From the NCBI RefSeq assembly GCF_902830275.1, contig NZ_CADESW010000010.1, positions 124,001 to 188,000 on the forward strand: DNA of 64,000 nt, in the 5' to 3' direction. Position 1 is the stretch's first letter; the number at the start of each line of letters is the position of its first letter. Made by a program: the position numbers and the translations under genes. Of this stretch, positions 35,970 through 44,682 are shown piece after piece. The notes under the pieces are model-generated. The model did not search any database, was not told the DNA's origin, and saw nothing but the letters and a program-made list of their open reading frames with translations. This stretch comes from Burkholderia stagnalis (lineage in GTDB: Bacteria > Pseudomonadota > Gammaproteobacteria > Burkholderiales > Burkholderiaceae).

Positions 35970-36902
35970 TCACGCCGCCGGCGCGTCGCCGGGGGGGCGG
36001 TCCAGCAGTTGCCGGATCAGCGCGCGCGCGATCGGGCCCTGCTCGCGGCCCCGCGCGGTCGCGATATGGATGCGGCGCACGGCCCACGGCTCCGCCAGCT
36101 CCATCACGGCGACGCGGCTGAACAGTTCGTGACTGACGAGGCACTCCGGCTGCACCGTCACGCCGAGTCCGGCCTGCACGAGGCTGACGGCAACGCCCGC
36201 GCTCCTGACGCCGTACCGCGGCTCGAAATCGACACCGATACGGCGCGCGGCCGCGCGGATTGCGCCGAGCATCGCGCCGACCACGATCAGGTTTTCCGAC
36301 AGCAGATCCTGGGTAGTCAGGCTGGCGCGCGCCGTGAGCGGGTGGCCCAGCGGGACGACCGCGATGAGGCGATCCTCGCGGTAAGGCGTCACGTCGACGC
36401 CGCCGAGATCGAGTTCGTGCGCGGCCGCGAACACGCCGACGTCCGCATCGCCGCGCGCGACGGCCTGCACGATCTCGACGTTCTCAAGTTCGTTCACGAC
36501 CAGATCGACGAGCGGATACTCGCGCTGAAACTCGCCGATCTCACGCGCGAGAAACGGCACGATGATCGAGCGCGCCGACGCGACGGAGAGTTCTCCGCGC
36601 ATGCCGTCGGTGAACGACGAAATCTCGGAACGCATGTCGTCGAGGTCGTCGAAGATGCGGCGAATGTAGCGGACCAGCACTTCGCCGGCCGGGCTCGGCG
36701 CCACGCCTTTCGGGCTGCGTTCGAGCAGCTTGATGCCGGCGATGTCCTCGAGGTCCTGGATGCGCTTGGTCGCGGTCGACGCGGCGACGTTCTCGCGAAT
36801 GGCCGCAAGCCCGATCTGCTGCTCCTCGACCGCCGACAGAAACAGCTTCAGCGTAAACAGATCGACCTGCCGGATCAGGTGCAGGCGATTGAATGTACTC
36901 AT
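35970..36902 (-). CDS. LysR-family transcriptional regulator
   Basis: 310 residues from the ATG at 36902 (AGGGGAG upstream); an ATG four codons earlier is possible. The HTH (about 12-75: DLFTLKLFLSAVEEQQIGLAAIRENVAASTATKRIQDLE) is of the subgroup in which the first helix reads EEQQI, followed by a substrate-binding domain. It lies just downstream of the CoA-transferase/acyl-CoA operon on the same strand, so it may regulate that operon. Its own promoter must be in 36903-37204, a 300-bp GC-rich gap where no other feature was found. Confidence 0.88.
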   Translation of the reverse strand: MSTFNRLHLIRQVDLFTLKLFLSAVEEQQIGLAAIRENVAASTATKRIQDLEDIAGIKLLERSPKGVAPSPAGEVLVRYIRRIFDDLDDMRSEISSFTDGMRGELSVASARSIIVPFLAREIGEFQREYPLVDLVVNELENVEIVQAVARGDADVGVFAAAHELDLGGVDVTPYREDRLIAVVPLGHPLTARASLTTQDLLSENLIVVGAMLGAIRAAARRIGVDFEPRYGVRSAGVAVSLVQAGLGVTVQPECLVSHELFSRVAVMELAEPWAVRRIHIATARGREQGPIARALIRQLLDRPPGDAPAA

Positions 36903-37204
36903 GTCTCCCCTCATGCACGTCTCGATGACGTTGTCGCGCGTCGCGGCCGCTCGCGCGCCATCGTCGTCGTGCCGGGAGCGTCGTGCGGGAAACGAGGCGT
37001 GGCGGCGCGCGCGGCGCGTGAAGGATCGCGGCGTTCGACGCCGATCGTACACCGGATCGACGCGAACGGCGCGGCGGGACGCGGCCGCGCGATCGCGCAC
37101 GGCTGCGCGCGTGCGGCGGTTTCCGTGGCGCGGCAGCGCATCCGCAACGGTTGCCCGGCGCGCTGCGCCGCGCCGCCAATCGTCAGACCGTTGCCACGAC
37201 GCGC

Positions 37205-38353
37205 CTAGCGGCCGGTGCGCAGCAGCGCGTCGAGCGACGCGTTGTCGGCGCCGATGTCGTGCGCGGCGTGCAGCGGCGGCGGGCGCTTGCCGTCGAACGA
37301 CAGCGGCAGTCCGACCAGGCCGATCTCGTCGTCGGACGGTTTTTCGATGATGCCGAGCGCGTGCGTCTGCGCGTGCGCGACCACCTCGGCGGTAGTCTGG
37401 ATCGGCGCGACGGGAATGCCCGCCGCCTGCAAGCGCGTCTGCCACGAGGCGCGATTGTCCGTCGCGAGCCGCTCGCCGATCAGGCGGTCGATCTCCGTGC
37501 GATTGCGCAGGCGCGCCGCATTGGTCGCGAAGCGCTCGTCGCGCGCCCATTCGGGGCGCTCGAGCGCCGCGCACAGCTTGGCGAACAACGCGTCGTTCGC
37601 GGCGCTGACGATTAGATAGCCGTCGGCCGTCGAATACGCGCGATGCGGGACGATGAACGCGACCCCCGATCCGTGTCGGCCGCCGGTATCGCCGTCGGCG
37701 CTGTAGTTCGCGATCGCCACGGTCATCCAGCCGATAGCCGTTTCCAGCAGCGAGCCGTTGATGGTCGCGCCGCAGTGCTTGATCTGGCGGCGATACAGCG
37801 CTGACAGGATGCCGATCACGGCCCACAGCCCCGCGCCGAAGTCGACGATCGACACGCCGGCGCGAACCGGCGCCTGCCCTTCCTCGCCCGTGATGCTCAT
37901 GATCCCCGAGAACGCCTGCATCAGCGGATCGTAGCCGGGCAGCGTGTTCAGCGGCCCGAGATGGCCGAACGCGCCGATCTCGCAGTAGATCAGTTCCGGC
38001 TTGGTTACACGCAGGCTGTCGGCATCGAGCCCGTATTGTGCGCTGGAGCCCGGCCGCAGGTTATGGATGAACACGTCCGCGTGCTCGGCGATCAACCGGT
38101 GCAGCGTCGCCAGTTGCTCGCGGTCCTTGATGTCGATACAGGCGGAACGCTTGCCGCGGTTCAGCGCGTGATACGCCGCGCCGCTGCCCTTCCATTCGCT
38201 CGGCCCCCAGCCGCGCGCCGAGTCCCCGGTCGGGCGCTCGATCTTCCAGACTTCGGCGCCGAGCGACGCCAGGATTTTTCCGGCGAACGGCGCTGACGCA
38301 CTATCGCTCAGTTCGACCACCACAACACCCGACAGCGGCAGGTCACGCAACAT
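37205..38353 (-). CDS. CaiB/BaiF-family CoA transferase
   Basis: 382 residues. Type III CoA transferase: N-terminal PLSGVVVVELSDSASAPFAGKILASLGAEVWKIE, then GYDPLMQAFSGIM, where the Asp aligns with the catalytic residue. It moves CoA from a donor such as succinyl-CoA to a carboxylic acid. It is the last gene of the minus operon acyl-CoA DH - MaoC - thiolase-like - DUF35 - CaiB - CaiB, 21 bp after the neighbouring CaiB gene. Two adjacent family members may act as a pair or on two acids. Confidence 0.88.
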   Translation of the reverse strand: MLRDLPLSGVVVVELSDSASAPFAGKILASLGAEVWKIERPTGDSARGWGPSEWKGSGAAYHALNRGKRSACIDIKDREQLATLHRLIAEHADVFIHNLRPGSSAQYGLDADSLRVTKPELIYCEIGAFGHLGPLNTLPGYDPLMQAFSGIMSITGEEGQAPVRAGVSIVDFGAGLWAVIGILSALYRRQIKHCGATINGSLLETAIGWMTVAIANYSADGDTGGRHGSGVAFIVPHRAYSTADGYLIVSAANDALFAKLCAALERPEWARDERFATNAARLRNRTEIDRLIGERLATDNRASWQTRLQAAGIPVAPIQTTAEVVAHAQTHALGIIEKPSDDEIGLVGLPLSFDGKRPPPLHAAHDIGADNASLDALLRTGR

Positions 38354-38374
38354 GTCGCTTCTCCTGATTTCGTT

Positions 38375-39595
38375 TTACTGCGATTGCGGCGAGCCGCTCG
38401 CGTCCGGCGCATACGCGCCGCCGGAGCGCAGCATCCGGTCGATTTCCTCTGCACCAAAGCCGTACTCGGCCAGCAACGCCGCGGAATGCTCGCCGAGGCG
38501 CGGCGCCGGATAGCGCAACGCCGGCGCGCTTTCGCTCCATTGCTGGGGGATGCCGAGCGTCCGGATCCGGCCTTCGGACGGGTGATCCAGCTCGGCGAAG
38601 AAGCCGACCGCCTTCATGTGTGGATCGTCGATCAGCGTTTCCGGCGTATTCATCTCGATCACCGGAATGTCGGCTTCGGTCAGCGCGTTCACCCATTCGG
38701 CCGTGGTCCGCGTCTCGAACACGCTCGCGAGGAACGCGTACAGCGGCGCGATATGCTCGGTGCGCCCACCGATGTTGTTGAAGCGCGGATCGTCGGCCAT
38801 CTCCGGATGCCCGCACAGCACGAAGAAACGCTGCCAGTGATGGTCCGCATAGACATTCACGCCTATATAGCCGTCGCGCGTGCGATACGGCCGGCGGTCG
38901 GGATTCATCATCCGCGCATAGCCCCAGTCGCCGAGCGGCGGCACGAACGTGTGCCCGTACAGATGGTCGCCAAGCACGAAGTGCGCGAAGGTCTCGAGCA
39001 TCGGCACGAATACCTGCTGCCCGACACCGGTCTTCTCGCGCCGGTAGAGCGCCATCGCCACCGCGTTGCTGGTCGCCATGCCGACCACGCGATCGGCGAT
39101 CGCCGTCGCGACATAGGTCGGCGGTCCGGCTTTGCGGCTCTGCAGCACCGGCACCCCGACCGCAGCCTGGATCAGGTCGTCGTATGCCGGGCGCGACGCA
39201 TACGGACCGTTCTGACCGAAGCCGAACGCGCCGCAGTAGATGACGCTTGGATTGAGCTTGCGTACGTCCTCGTATGCGATCCCGAGCTTCGCCATCGTGT
39301 GCGGCCGCATGCTGTACAGCAGCACGTCGGCCGATTCCGCCATGCGCTTCAGCGCGCCGATCCCGTCCGGATGCTTGAGGTCGAGCACGAGGCTGCGTTT
39401 GTTGCGATTCAGGTGCAGAAAGATCGCGCCCATGCCCGGATGGCGGCTCGGGCCGATATGGCGCGTCGTGTCGCCGTCGCGCGATTCGATCTTGCAGACG
39501 TCGGCGCCCATGTCGGCGAGCAACAGCGACGCGTACGGGCCCATGAAATTCGACGTCAGGTCGAGGATGCGTACTCCGTCGAGCGGTCCGGCCAT
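38375..39595 (-). CDS. CaiB/BaiF-family CoA transferase
   Basis: 406 residues from the ATG at 39595 (GGAGG upstream). GPLDGVRILDLTSNFMGPYASLLLADMGADVCKIE at the N-terminus and RPAYDDLIQAAVGV with the catalytic Asp. It activates an acid by CoA transfer, without ATP. Fifth gene of the operon that starts at 43083. It is about as far from its neighbour at 37205 as from other family members, so this is not a recent duplication. Confidence 0.88.
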   Translation of the reverse strand: MAGPLDGVRILDLTSNFMGPYASLLLADMGADVCKIESRDGDTTRHIGPSRHPGMGAIFLHLNRNKRSLVLDLKHPDGIGALKRMAESADVLLYSMRPHTMAKLGIAYEDVRKLNPSVIYCGAFGFGQNGPYASRPAYDDLIQAAVGVPVLQSRKAGPPTYVATAIADRVVGMATSNAVAMALYRREKTGVGQQVFVPMLETFAHFVLGDHLYGHTFVPPLGDWGYARMMNPDRRPYRTRDGYIGVNVYADHHWQRFFVLCGHPEMADDPRFNNIGGRTEHIAPLYAFLASVFETRTTAEWVNALTEADIPVIEMNTPETLIDDPHMKAVGFFAELDHPSEGRIRTLGIPQQWSESAPALRYPAPRLGEHSAALLAEYGFGAEEIDRMLRSGGAYAPDASGSPQSQ

Positions 39596-39701
39596 GTCAG
39601 CCTCCGTCGACGATATGAAAATCAAAGGGCTTCACGATGTCTCCTCCGTGAGCGGGGCACGCCGCGCGGGCGCCGGTGAGCCGGCGCGCCGCGTGCGGCC
39701 C

Positions 39702-40121
39702 TCAGGTTGTCGACGGCACGAATACCGGCAACTTTTGTTCGCCGCGCTGCACGAAGCGGACCTCGACGCGCTGGCCGATCGCGATCGTCTCGGCCGGCGC
39801 ATCGATCTGCGCGAACAGGTAATAGCCTTCGTCCATGCGGACGAAGCCGACCGTGTACGGCACGATGCCGGCCCACACCGGCGTCGGCCCGCGCATGATC
39901 GTGCTGTGCGAATAGATTTCGCCGCGGCCCGACGATTCGGTCCAGTCGAGCGACTTCGCGCCGCAATGCGTGCAGAACGAGTGAGCCGGCCACACGGCTT
40001 CGTGGCAAGACGTGCAGCGCTGGTACGTCAGCTTGTCTTCGGCCAGCGCGTCCCAGTACGGTTGCGCATCGAGCAGCCGGTAAGGCTGCGGCCAGGCATT
40101 CGGAGAATGCGTTTCGGTCAT
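39702..40121 (-). CDS. DUF35 zinc-ribbon/OB-fold acyl-CoA-associated protein
   Basis: 139 residues. Four-cysteine zinc ribbon C36/C39 and C50/C53, then an OB fold (GRGEIYSHSTIMRGPTPVW...GYYLFAQIDAP). DUF35 proteins partner thiolase-like proteins; in steroid side-chain degradation the DUF35 domain of ChsH2 is needed by the Ltp2 aldolase. Here it follows the thiolase-like gene by 19 bp, so the two very likely form a complex. Confidence 0.88.
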   Translation of the reverse strand: MTETHSPNAWPQPYRLLDAQPYWDALAEDKLTYQRCTSCHEAVWPAHSFCTHCGAKSLDWTESSGRGEIYSHSTIMRGPTPVWAGIVPYTVGFVRMDEGYYLFAQIDAPAETIAIGQRVEVRFVQRGEQKLPVFVPSTT

Positions 40122-40140
40122 GGAATGCTCCGGTCGGATA

Positions 40141-41352
40141 TCACGTTGCGGACGACAGCAGCAGCACGGCGCCGGCAGCCAGCATCCCGCCCGCGCCCTG
40201 CACCAGCACGGTTTGCGGCCGGCGCGACGGCGCGAGCCCGAGCGCCTGCCCGCGCAACTGCCGGACGGCCTCGATCATGCTGTCCATGTTGCACGAAATG
40301 CCGGGCTGCCCGAACGACAGCCAGCCGCCGTTGGTGTCGGTCGGCAGGTCGCCGTCGACGCCGGTGCGGCCTTCGCGATAGAGCTCGATGCCGCGCCCCT
40401 TCTTAGCGAAGCCGAGATCCTCCATCACGATCGGCCCCATGTGCGCGAAGTTCACCGAGATCTGTGCCATGTCGATGTCGGCGGGCGTCAGCCCCGACAT
40501 CGCATAGGCCTGCCGCGCCGCTTCGGCCGTCGCGGTAGTCGTCAGGTTCGGCAACGCGCCGAGACTGTCGAACCGGCAGCGACGCAGGTTCATGCGATCG
40601 GTCAGGTACTCGTGCGTGGTCGCCGATCCGTAGCCGAGCAGGTAGACCGGATCGCGCGCGTGACGCGCGTTCTCCGGCGACGTGACGATCAGCGCCCCGC
40701 CCGTGCCGCCGCCCCAGGTCGAGCACATCCAGCGGCGCAGCGGCGTCGCGACGTACGGTGACGACAGCACCGCCGCGCGATCGATCTCGCCGAACTTCGC
40801 CTTCGCCGCATGCGGATGATGACGCCCCCAGCGCTGGTTCGCGATCGCGACATCGGCGAGATCGTCCTCGGTGATGCCGAACTCGTGGAAATAGCGCTGC
40901 GCGGCCTGCGCATAGAGCGCCGGAATCGTCGGGCCGTACGGAATCTCGAACTGCGGATCCGCATCGGCTTCCGCGCCCATCGCGACCGCGTCGACGAACA
41001 GCTCGGTCGCGTCGCTCTGCAGGCACAGCACGTATTCGGCGCGGCCGGCCGCGATCATCTGCGACGCGATCGCGAGCGTCGACGTCAGGCCTGCGCCGTG
41101 CATCGTCAGCTCGCTCGTGATCGTCACCGGCATCTGCATGTGCGAGATGAAGATGTTGCTCCACTGCGAACGCTTGTCGGCCCAGGGCGAGCGCCCCGTG
41201 AACACGGCGTCGACCTGGTCCTTGCCGATGCCTGCGTCGGCGAGCGCGTTGAGCGTCGCCTCGGCGGCCAACTGCAGCGGGTCCTTGCGATTCGCGCGCG
41301 ACGCGTAGGCGTCGCCCATGCCGACGATCGCCGCAACCGGACGAGGAGTCAT
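40141..41352 (-). CDS. Thiolase-like/lipid-transfer-protein (Ltp2-like), lacks thiolase Cys
   Basis: 403 residues from the ATG at 41352 (GGAG upstream). SCP-x-type thiolase fold: AAIVGMGDAYASR at the start, NFAHMGPIVMEDLGF and the C-terminal GAGGMLAAGAVLLL. Where classical thiolases have the nucleophile in an N-x-C-A-T/S-G loop, this protein reads MHGAGLTST (84-92), with no cysteine. That points to an Ltp2-type retro-aldolase working with a DUF35 partner, which is the next gene. The reaction would split a 3-hydroxyacyl-CoA into a ketone or aldehyde and a shorter acyl-CoA. Biochemical proof is absent. Confidence 0.8.
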   Translation of the reverse strand: MTPRPVAAIVGMGDAYASRANRKDPLQLAAEATLNALADAGIGKDQVDAVFTGRSPWADKRSQWSNIFISHMQMPVTITSELTMHGAGLTSTLAIASQMIAAGRAEYVLCLQSDATELFVDAVAMGAEADADPQFEIPYGPTIPALYAQAAQRYFHEFGITEDDLADVAIANQRWGRHHPHAAKAKFGEIDRAAVLSSPYVATPLRRWMCSTWGGGTGGALIVTSPENARHARDPVYLLGYGSATTHEYLTDRMNLRRCRFDSLGALPNLTTTATAEAARQAYAMSGLTPADIDMAQISVNFAHMGPIVMEDLGFAKKGRGIELYREGRTGVDGDLPTDTNGGWLSFGQPGISCNMDSMIEAVRQLRGQALGLAPSRRPQTVLVQGAGGMLAAGAVLLLSSAT

Positions 41353-41363
41353 GGCTGCGCTCC

Positions 41364-41861
41364 TCAGACCTTGAAATCGGGCTGCGCTTCGGCGATCAGC
41401 GCGTCGAGGTCGGCGCGCTTGCGCAGCATCAGCAGGCTCCATTCGCTGCGCTGCACGACTTCGCCGCGCTGGTTGTACGCCTGGATCAGCATCGTGCCGA
41501 CGCCGAACTTGTCGTCCTTGTCCTTCTTCGCGATGACTTCGGCGGTCGCATAGACGGTATCGCCGATCTTCACCGGATTCAGGAAGCGCATCTTGTCGAC
41601 GCCGTAGTTCGCCTGGATCGCCGGACCGAACTGCAGCAGGCCGGAAATCAGCGAGAACGTCAACATGCCCTGCACGATGCGCTCGCCCCAGCGCGTCTTC
41701 TCCGCATATTCCTTGTTCGAGTGGATCTCGATCCAGTTGCCGGTGAACATGCAGAACATCACGACGTCGCTCTCGGTCACGGTGCGGCCCGGCGAACGGA
41801 ATTTCTGGCCGACTTCGAGCTCGTCGAGCGGAATGTTGATGCTGTTGTTGATGCCGCTCAT
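41364..41861 (-). CDS. MaoC-like enoyl-CoA hydratase
   Basis: 165 residues from the ATG at 41861 (AGGAGA upstream). Single hot-dog domain with the hydratase-2 region NWIEIHSNKEYAEKTRWGERIVQG; the usual active-site Asp position is Asn here and the His is kept. It would hydrate an enoyl-CoA formed by the upstream acyl-CoA dehydrogenase and hand a 3-hydroxyacyl-CoA to the thiolase-like/DUF35 pair. It lies 79 bp after the dehydrogenase and 11 bp before the thiolase-like gene. Confidence 0.85.
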   Translation of the reverse strand: MSGINNSINIPLDELEVGQKFRSPGRTVTESDVVMFCMFTGNWIEIHSNKEYAEKTRWGERIVQGMLTFSLISGLLQFGPAIQANYGVDKMRFLNPVKIGDTVYATAEVIAKKDKDDKFGVGTMLIQAYNQRGEVVQRSEWSLLMLRKRADLDALIAEAQPDFKV

Positions 41862-41940
41862 GGCGGTGTCTCCTGATGATGGAATGGCGGGGTGCGGCGC
41901 GGCCACATGCGAGCCGCGCCGATGAAAATCGCGGTGGCCG

Positions 41941-43083
41941 TTACTGGCGCATCGACTTCGCGATGATCGTGCGCTGGATCTGCGACGTGCCGCCGCCGAT
42001 CGTCGACTGGATACTCTCGCGCAGGTAGCGCTCCATGTCGGCTTCGGGCAGGTTCGCGTAGCCGCCGAGGATCTGCATGCCGGCCAGCGCGCATTCCTTC
42101 AGCGTCTCCGAGCCGTACAGCTTCGCCATCGACACCTCACGGCTGCACGGCACGTGATCGGCGGCCATGCGCGCGGCGCGATAGCAGAGCAGGCGCGCGG
42201 CGTCGACCTTGGTCTGGCAGTCGGCGAGCATGTGGCGAATCACCTGGAAGTCGTACAGCTGGTGATCGAACTGGATGCGGTCGTGCGCATAGCGCGTCGC
42301 CGTATTCACGGCCTGCTGCGCATTGCCCGTATAGGCGGCCGCGACCGCGCAGCGCTCGAGCTCGAGGTGCTCGGTGATGATGCGCCAGCCCTGCCCCTCT
42401 TCGCCGAGCAGCGCGTCGGCCGGCACGCGCACCTCGTCGAGGAAGATCTCGGTCGTGCCCGTCGCGTGGCGCGACAGCGTCGGCAGCTTGTTGATGACCA
42501 TGCCCGGCGTGTCGTTCGGGATCAGCAGCACCGACAGGCCCTTGTGCTTGTCGTCCGTGCTGGTGCGCACGAGCATCGCGATCACGGTATCCTTCGCCGC
42601 CGCGCCGCTGCACCAGAGCTTCTGGCCACTGACGATCCAGTCGCCGTTGGTGTCGCGACGCGCACGCGTCTTCGTGTTCGCGGCGTCGGAGCCCGCGTCC
42701 GGTTCGGAGATCGACACCGAGAAACGGATCTTGCCGTCGATGAACGGCTGCACGTATTTCTTCTTCTGCTCGGGCGTGCCGAACTTGATGATGTTCATCG
42801 CGGTAAAGGTCGGCACCAGCACCGAGCACGCGAAGTCGAAGCCGAACTTGCCGAGGCCTTCGGCCATCAGCGAATAGTCGAAGATGTCGCCGCCCGAGCC
42901 GCCCTCTTCCTCGGGAATCAGGATCCCGAGCCAGCCTTGCTTCGCAATCTTCTCGTAGGCCTCGTACGGGTAATCGCGATTCATGTCGCACTTGCGCACG
43001 TATTCGACCGTGATCTCGTTGTCCATGAACTTGTTCACGGTGTCGAGCCACATACTTTGCGATTCGTCGAGAAAGTTAGCCAT
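41941..43083 (-). CDS. Acyl-CoA dehydrogenase
   Basis: 380 residues, first gene of the operon. Typical blocks: SISEPDAGSDAANTKTRA (FAD/substrate site), WIVSGQKLWCSGA, and RHATGTTEIFLDEVRVP. The C-terminal IGGGTSQIQR has Gly where medium-chain enzymes have the catalytic Glu, so the base probably sits elsewhere, as in isovaleryl-CoA dehydrogenase-like members. It introduces the 2,3-double bond. The promoter region shares an element with the racemase gene at 44542. Confidence 0.9.
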   Translation of the reverse strand: MANFLDESQSMWLDTVNKFMDNEITVEYVRKCDMNRDYPYEAYEKIAKQGWLGILIPEEEGGSGGDIFDYSLMAEGLGKFGFDFACSVLVPTFTAMNIIKFGTPEQKKKYVQPFIDGKIRFSVSISEPDAGSDAANTKTRARRDTNGDWIVSGQKLWCSGAAAKDTVIAMLVRTSTDDKHKGLSVLLIPNDTPGMVINKLPTLSRHATGTTEIFLDEVRVPADALLGEEGQGWRIITEHLELERCAVAAAYTGNAQQAVNTATRYAHDRIQFDHQLYDFQVIRHMLADCQTKVDAARLLCYRAARMAADHVPCSREVSMAKLYGSETLKECALAGMQILGGYANLPEADMERYLRESIQSTIGGGTSQIQRTIIAKSMRQ

Positions 43084-43143
43084 TTGTCTTCGCTCCAGTT
43101 ATCGGCGTCTGCTCGGGCAGCCGCGCTGTTCATCGTGGAATCG

Positions 43144-43187
43144 AGCTTAGGGCCTGCAGCGTCGCGAACCAACTGGCCATTTTTGAA
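43144..43187 (-). promoter_or_regulatory. Promoter of the acyl-CoA dehydrogenase operon, shared element copy A
   Basis: On the plus strand CCAACTGGCCATTTTTGAA (43169-43187) lies next to a minus-strand promoter: -35 TTGGTT (43167-43172), 17 bp, -10 TAAGCT (43144-43149). A near copy with the same -10 precedes the racemase gene. The element overlaps the -35 edge, so it could be an operator. Confidence 0.5.
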
Positions 43188-43387
43188 GCGGCGATTCGAA
43201 AATGTCGAAGCGCTTGGGTGCGGTGCACAAGCGGTGTCTGGGCATTGCGAAGGCAGGGAGGCGACGGGCGTGCCGCCGCGCCGCGTGACGTTCACGCGAT
43301 GCGCGGGGAAGGAGCAAGGCTTCGGCTGAAGAACGGCAGCAACGCGCCCGCGTGCGGGGCGGGCGCGTCATGCGTGCAGCGTTCCGG

Positions 43388-44542
43388 TCACGCGATCGCG
43401 CCGGCCTCGCGCAGCGTCGCGAGTTCCGCGGCAGTGAATCCCCAGTCGCCGAGCACTGCGTCGGTATGCTCGCCGGGACGCGCCGGCGACGACTGGATCG
43501 CGCCGGGCGTCCGGCTGAAGCGCGGCGCGGGTGCGGGCTGCACGACGCCGTCACGTTCGACGAAAGTCTGCCGCGCACGCAGGTGCGGATGAGTGGGCGC
43601 TTCGGTCAGCGACATCACGGGCGCGATGCAGACCTCGCGGCCTTCGGCGAGCGCACACCATTCGTCGCGCGTGCGCGTGCGGAACAGTTCGGTAAACTTC
43701 GCATGAACTTCCGGCCATCGCGCTCGGTCGTGCTGATCCGGCATGTCTTCCTCGCGCAAGCCGAGCAGCGCCAGCGTATTGCGCCAGAAGCGTGTTTCAT
43801 TCGAGCCGACGCTGACCCAGCGGCCGTCCTTCGTCTCGTAGACGTTGTACCAGGGCGCGCCCGAGTCGAGACGATTGCTGCCGCGCTCGTCCTTCCAGTA
43901 GCCGCTCGCGAACATGCCGTAGAACAGCGTCATCAGCGACGCCGAGCCGTCGACCATCGCGGCATCGACGACCTGCCCCTGCCCCGAGCGCCGGCTTTCG
44001 AGCAGCGCCGACACCACGCCCAGCGCGAGATAGAGCGAGCCGCCGCCGAAATCGCCGGCCAGGTTCAGCGGAATCACGGGCGGCCCGCCGGCTGCGCCGA
44101 CCGCGTGCAGCACGCCGGTCAGCGAGATGTAGTTGACGTCGTGGCCCGGTGCCTGCGCGAGCGGCCCGTCCTGTCCCCAGCCGGTCATGCGGCCGTAGAC
44201 GAGCGCGGGATTGGCCGCGAGGCACGCGTCGGGCCCGAGGCCGAGCTTTTCCGCGACGCCGGGACGGAATCCTTCGACGAGCGCATCGGCTTGCGCGACG
44301 AGCTTGAGCACCGCGTCGGTCGCTTCCGGCTTCTTCAGGTCGAACGCGGCGCTGCGCCGGCCGCGATTCAGCAGATTGAAGCGCGGATCGCCCGGCTGGC
44401 CGCCGTCGTAGCCGGGCGGGCGGTCGATGCGGATGATGTCCGCGCCCAGATCCGACAACAGCATGCAGCAGAATGGCACCGGCCCGACGCCGCCCAGTTC
44501 CACGATCCTGACGCCGGCGAGCGGCCCCTTTGCATTGCCCAT
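43388..44542 (-). CDS. Alpha-methylacyl-CoA racemase-like CaiB family protein
   Basis: 384 residues from the ATG at 44542, which has GGAG upstream; an ATG at 44557 has none. CaiB fold with racemase residues: His in APGHDVNYIS and Asp in GDFGGGSLYLALG, the pair used for 1,1-proton transfer in AMACR. It would invert the 2-methyl centre of a branched acyl-CoA so the adjacent dehydrogenase can act. It is a close relative of the protein starting at 62842, so two such racemases exist here. Confidence 0.88.
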   Translation of the reverse strand: MGNAKGPLAGVRIVELGGVGPVPFCCMLLSDLGADIIRIDRPPGYDGGQPGDPRFNLLNRGRRSAAFDLKKPEATDAVLKLVAQADALVEGFRPGVAEKLGLGPDACLAANPALVYGRMTGWGQDGPLAQAPGHDVNYISLTGVLHAVGAAGGPPVIPLNLAGDFGGGSLYLALGVVSALLESRRSGQGQVVDAAMVDGSASLMTLFYGMFASGYWKDERGSNRLDSGAPWYNVYETKDGRWVSVGSNETRFWRNTLALLGLREEDMPDQHDRARWPEVHAKFTELFRTRTRDEWCALAEGREVCIAPVMSLTEAPTHPHLRARQTFVERDGVVQPAPAPRFSRTPGAIQSSPARPGEHTDAVLGDWGFTAAELATLREAGAIA

Positions 44543-44577
44543 TCCGATTGTCTCCATGTGATGGCCATTTTCGATCC

Positions 44578-44613
44578 AGCTTACGCGGGTCGGGCCAACA
44601 GGCCAATTTCGAA
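44578..44613 (-). promoter_or_regulatory. Promoter of the racemase gene, shared element copy B
   Basis: Plus-strand CCAACAGGCCAATTTCGAA (44595-44613) with minus-strand -35 TTGGCC (44601-44606), 17 bp, -10 TAAGCT (44578-44583). It matches copy A in 15 of 19 positions and in the -10, although the distance from element to -10 differs by 8 bp. Confidence 0.5.
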
Positions 44614-44682
44614 TAATTGAAACCTCGCTTCGACGGGATCGAACCGGCCGGATGCACGCGCCGATCGACTTAGGTGGCTGCG

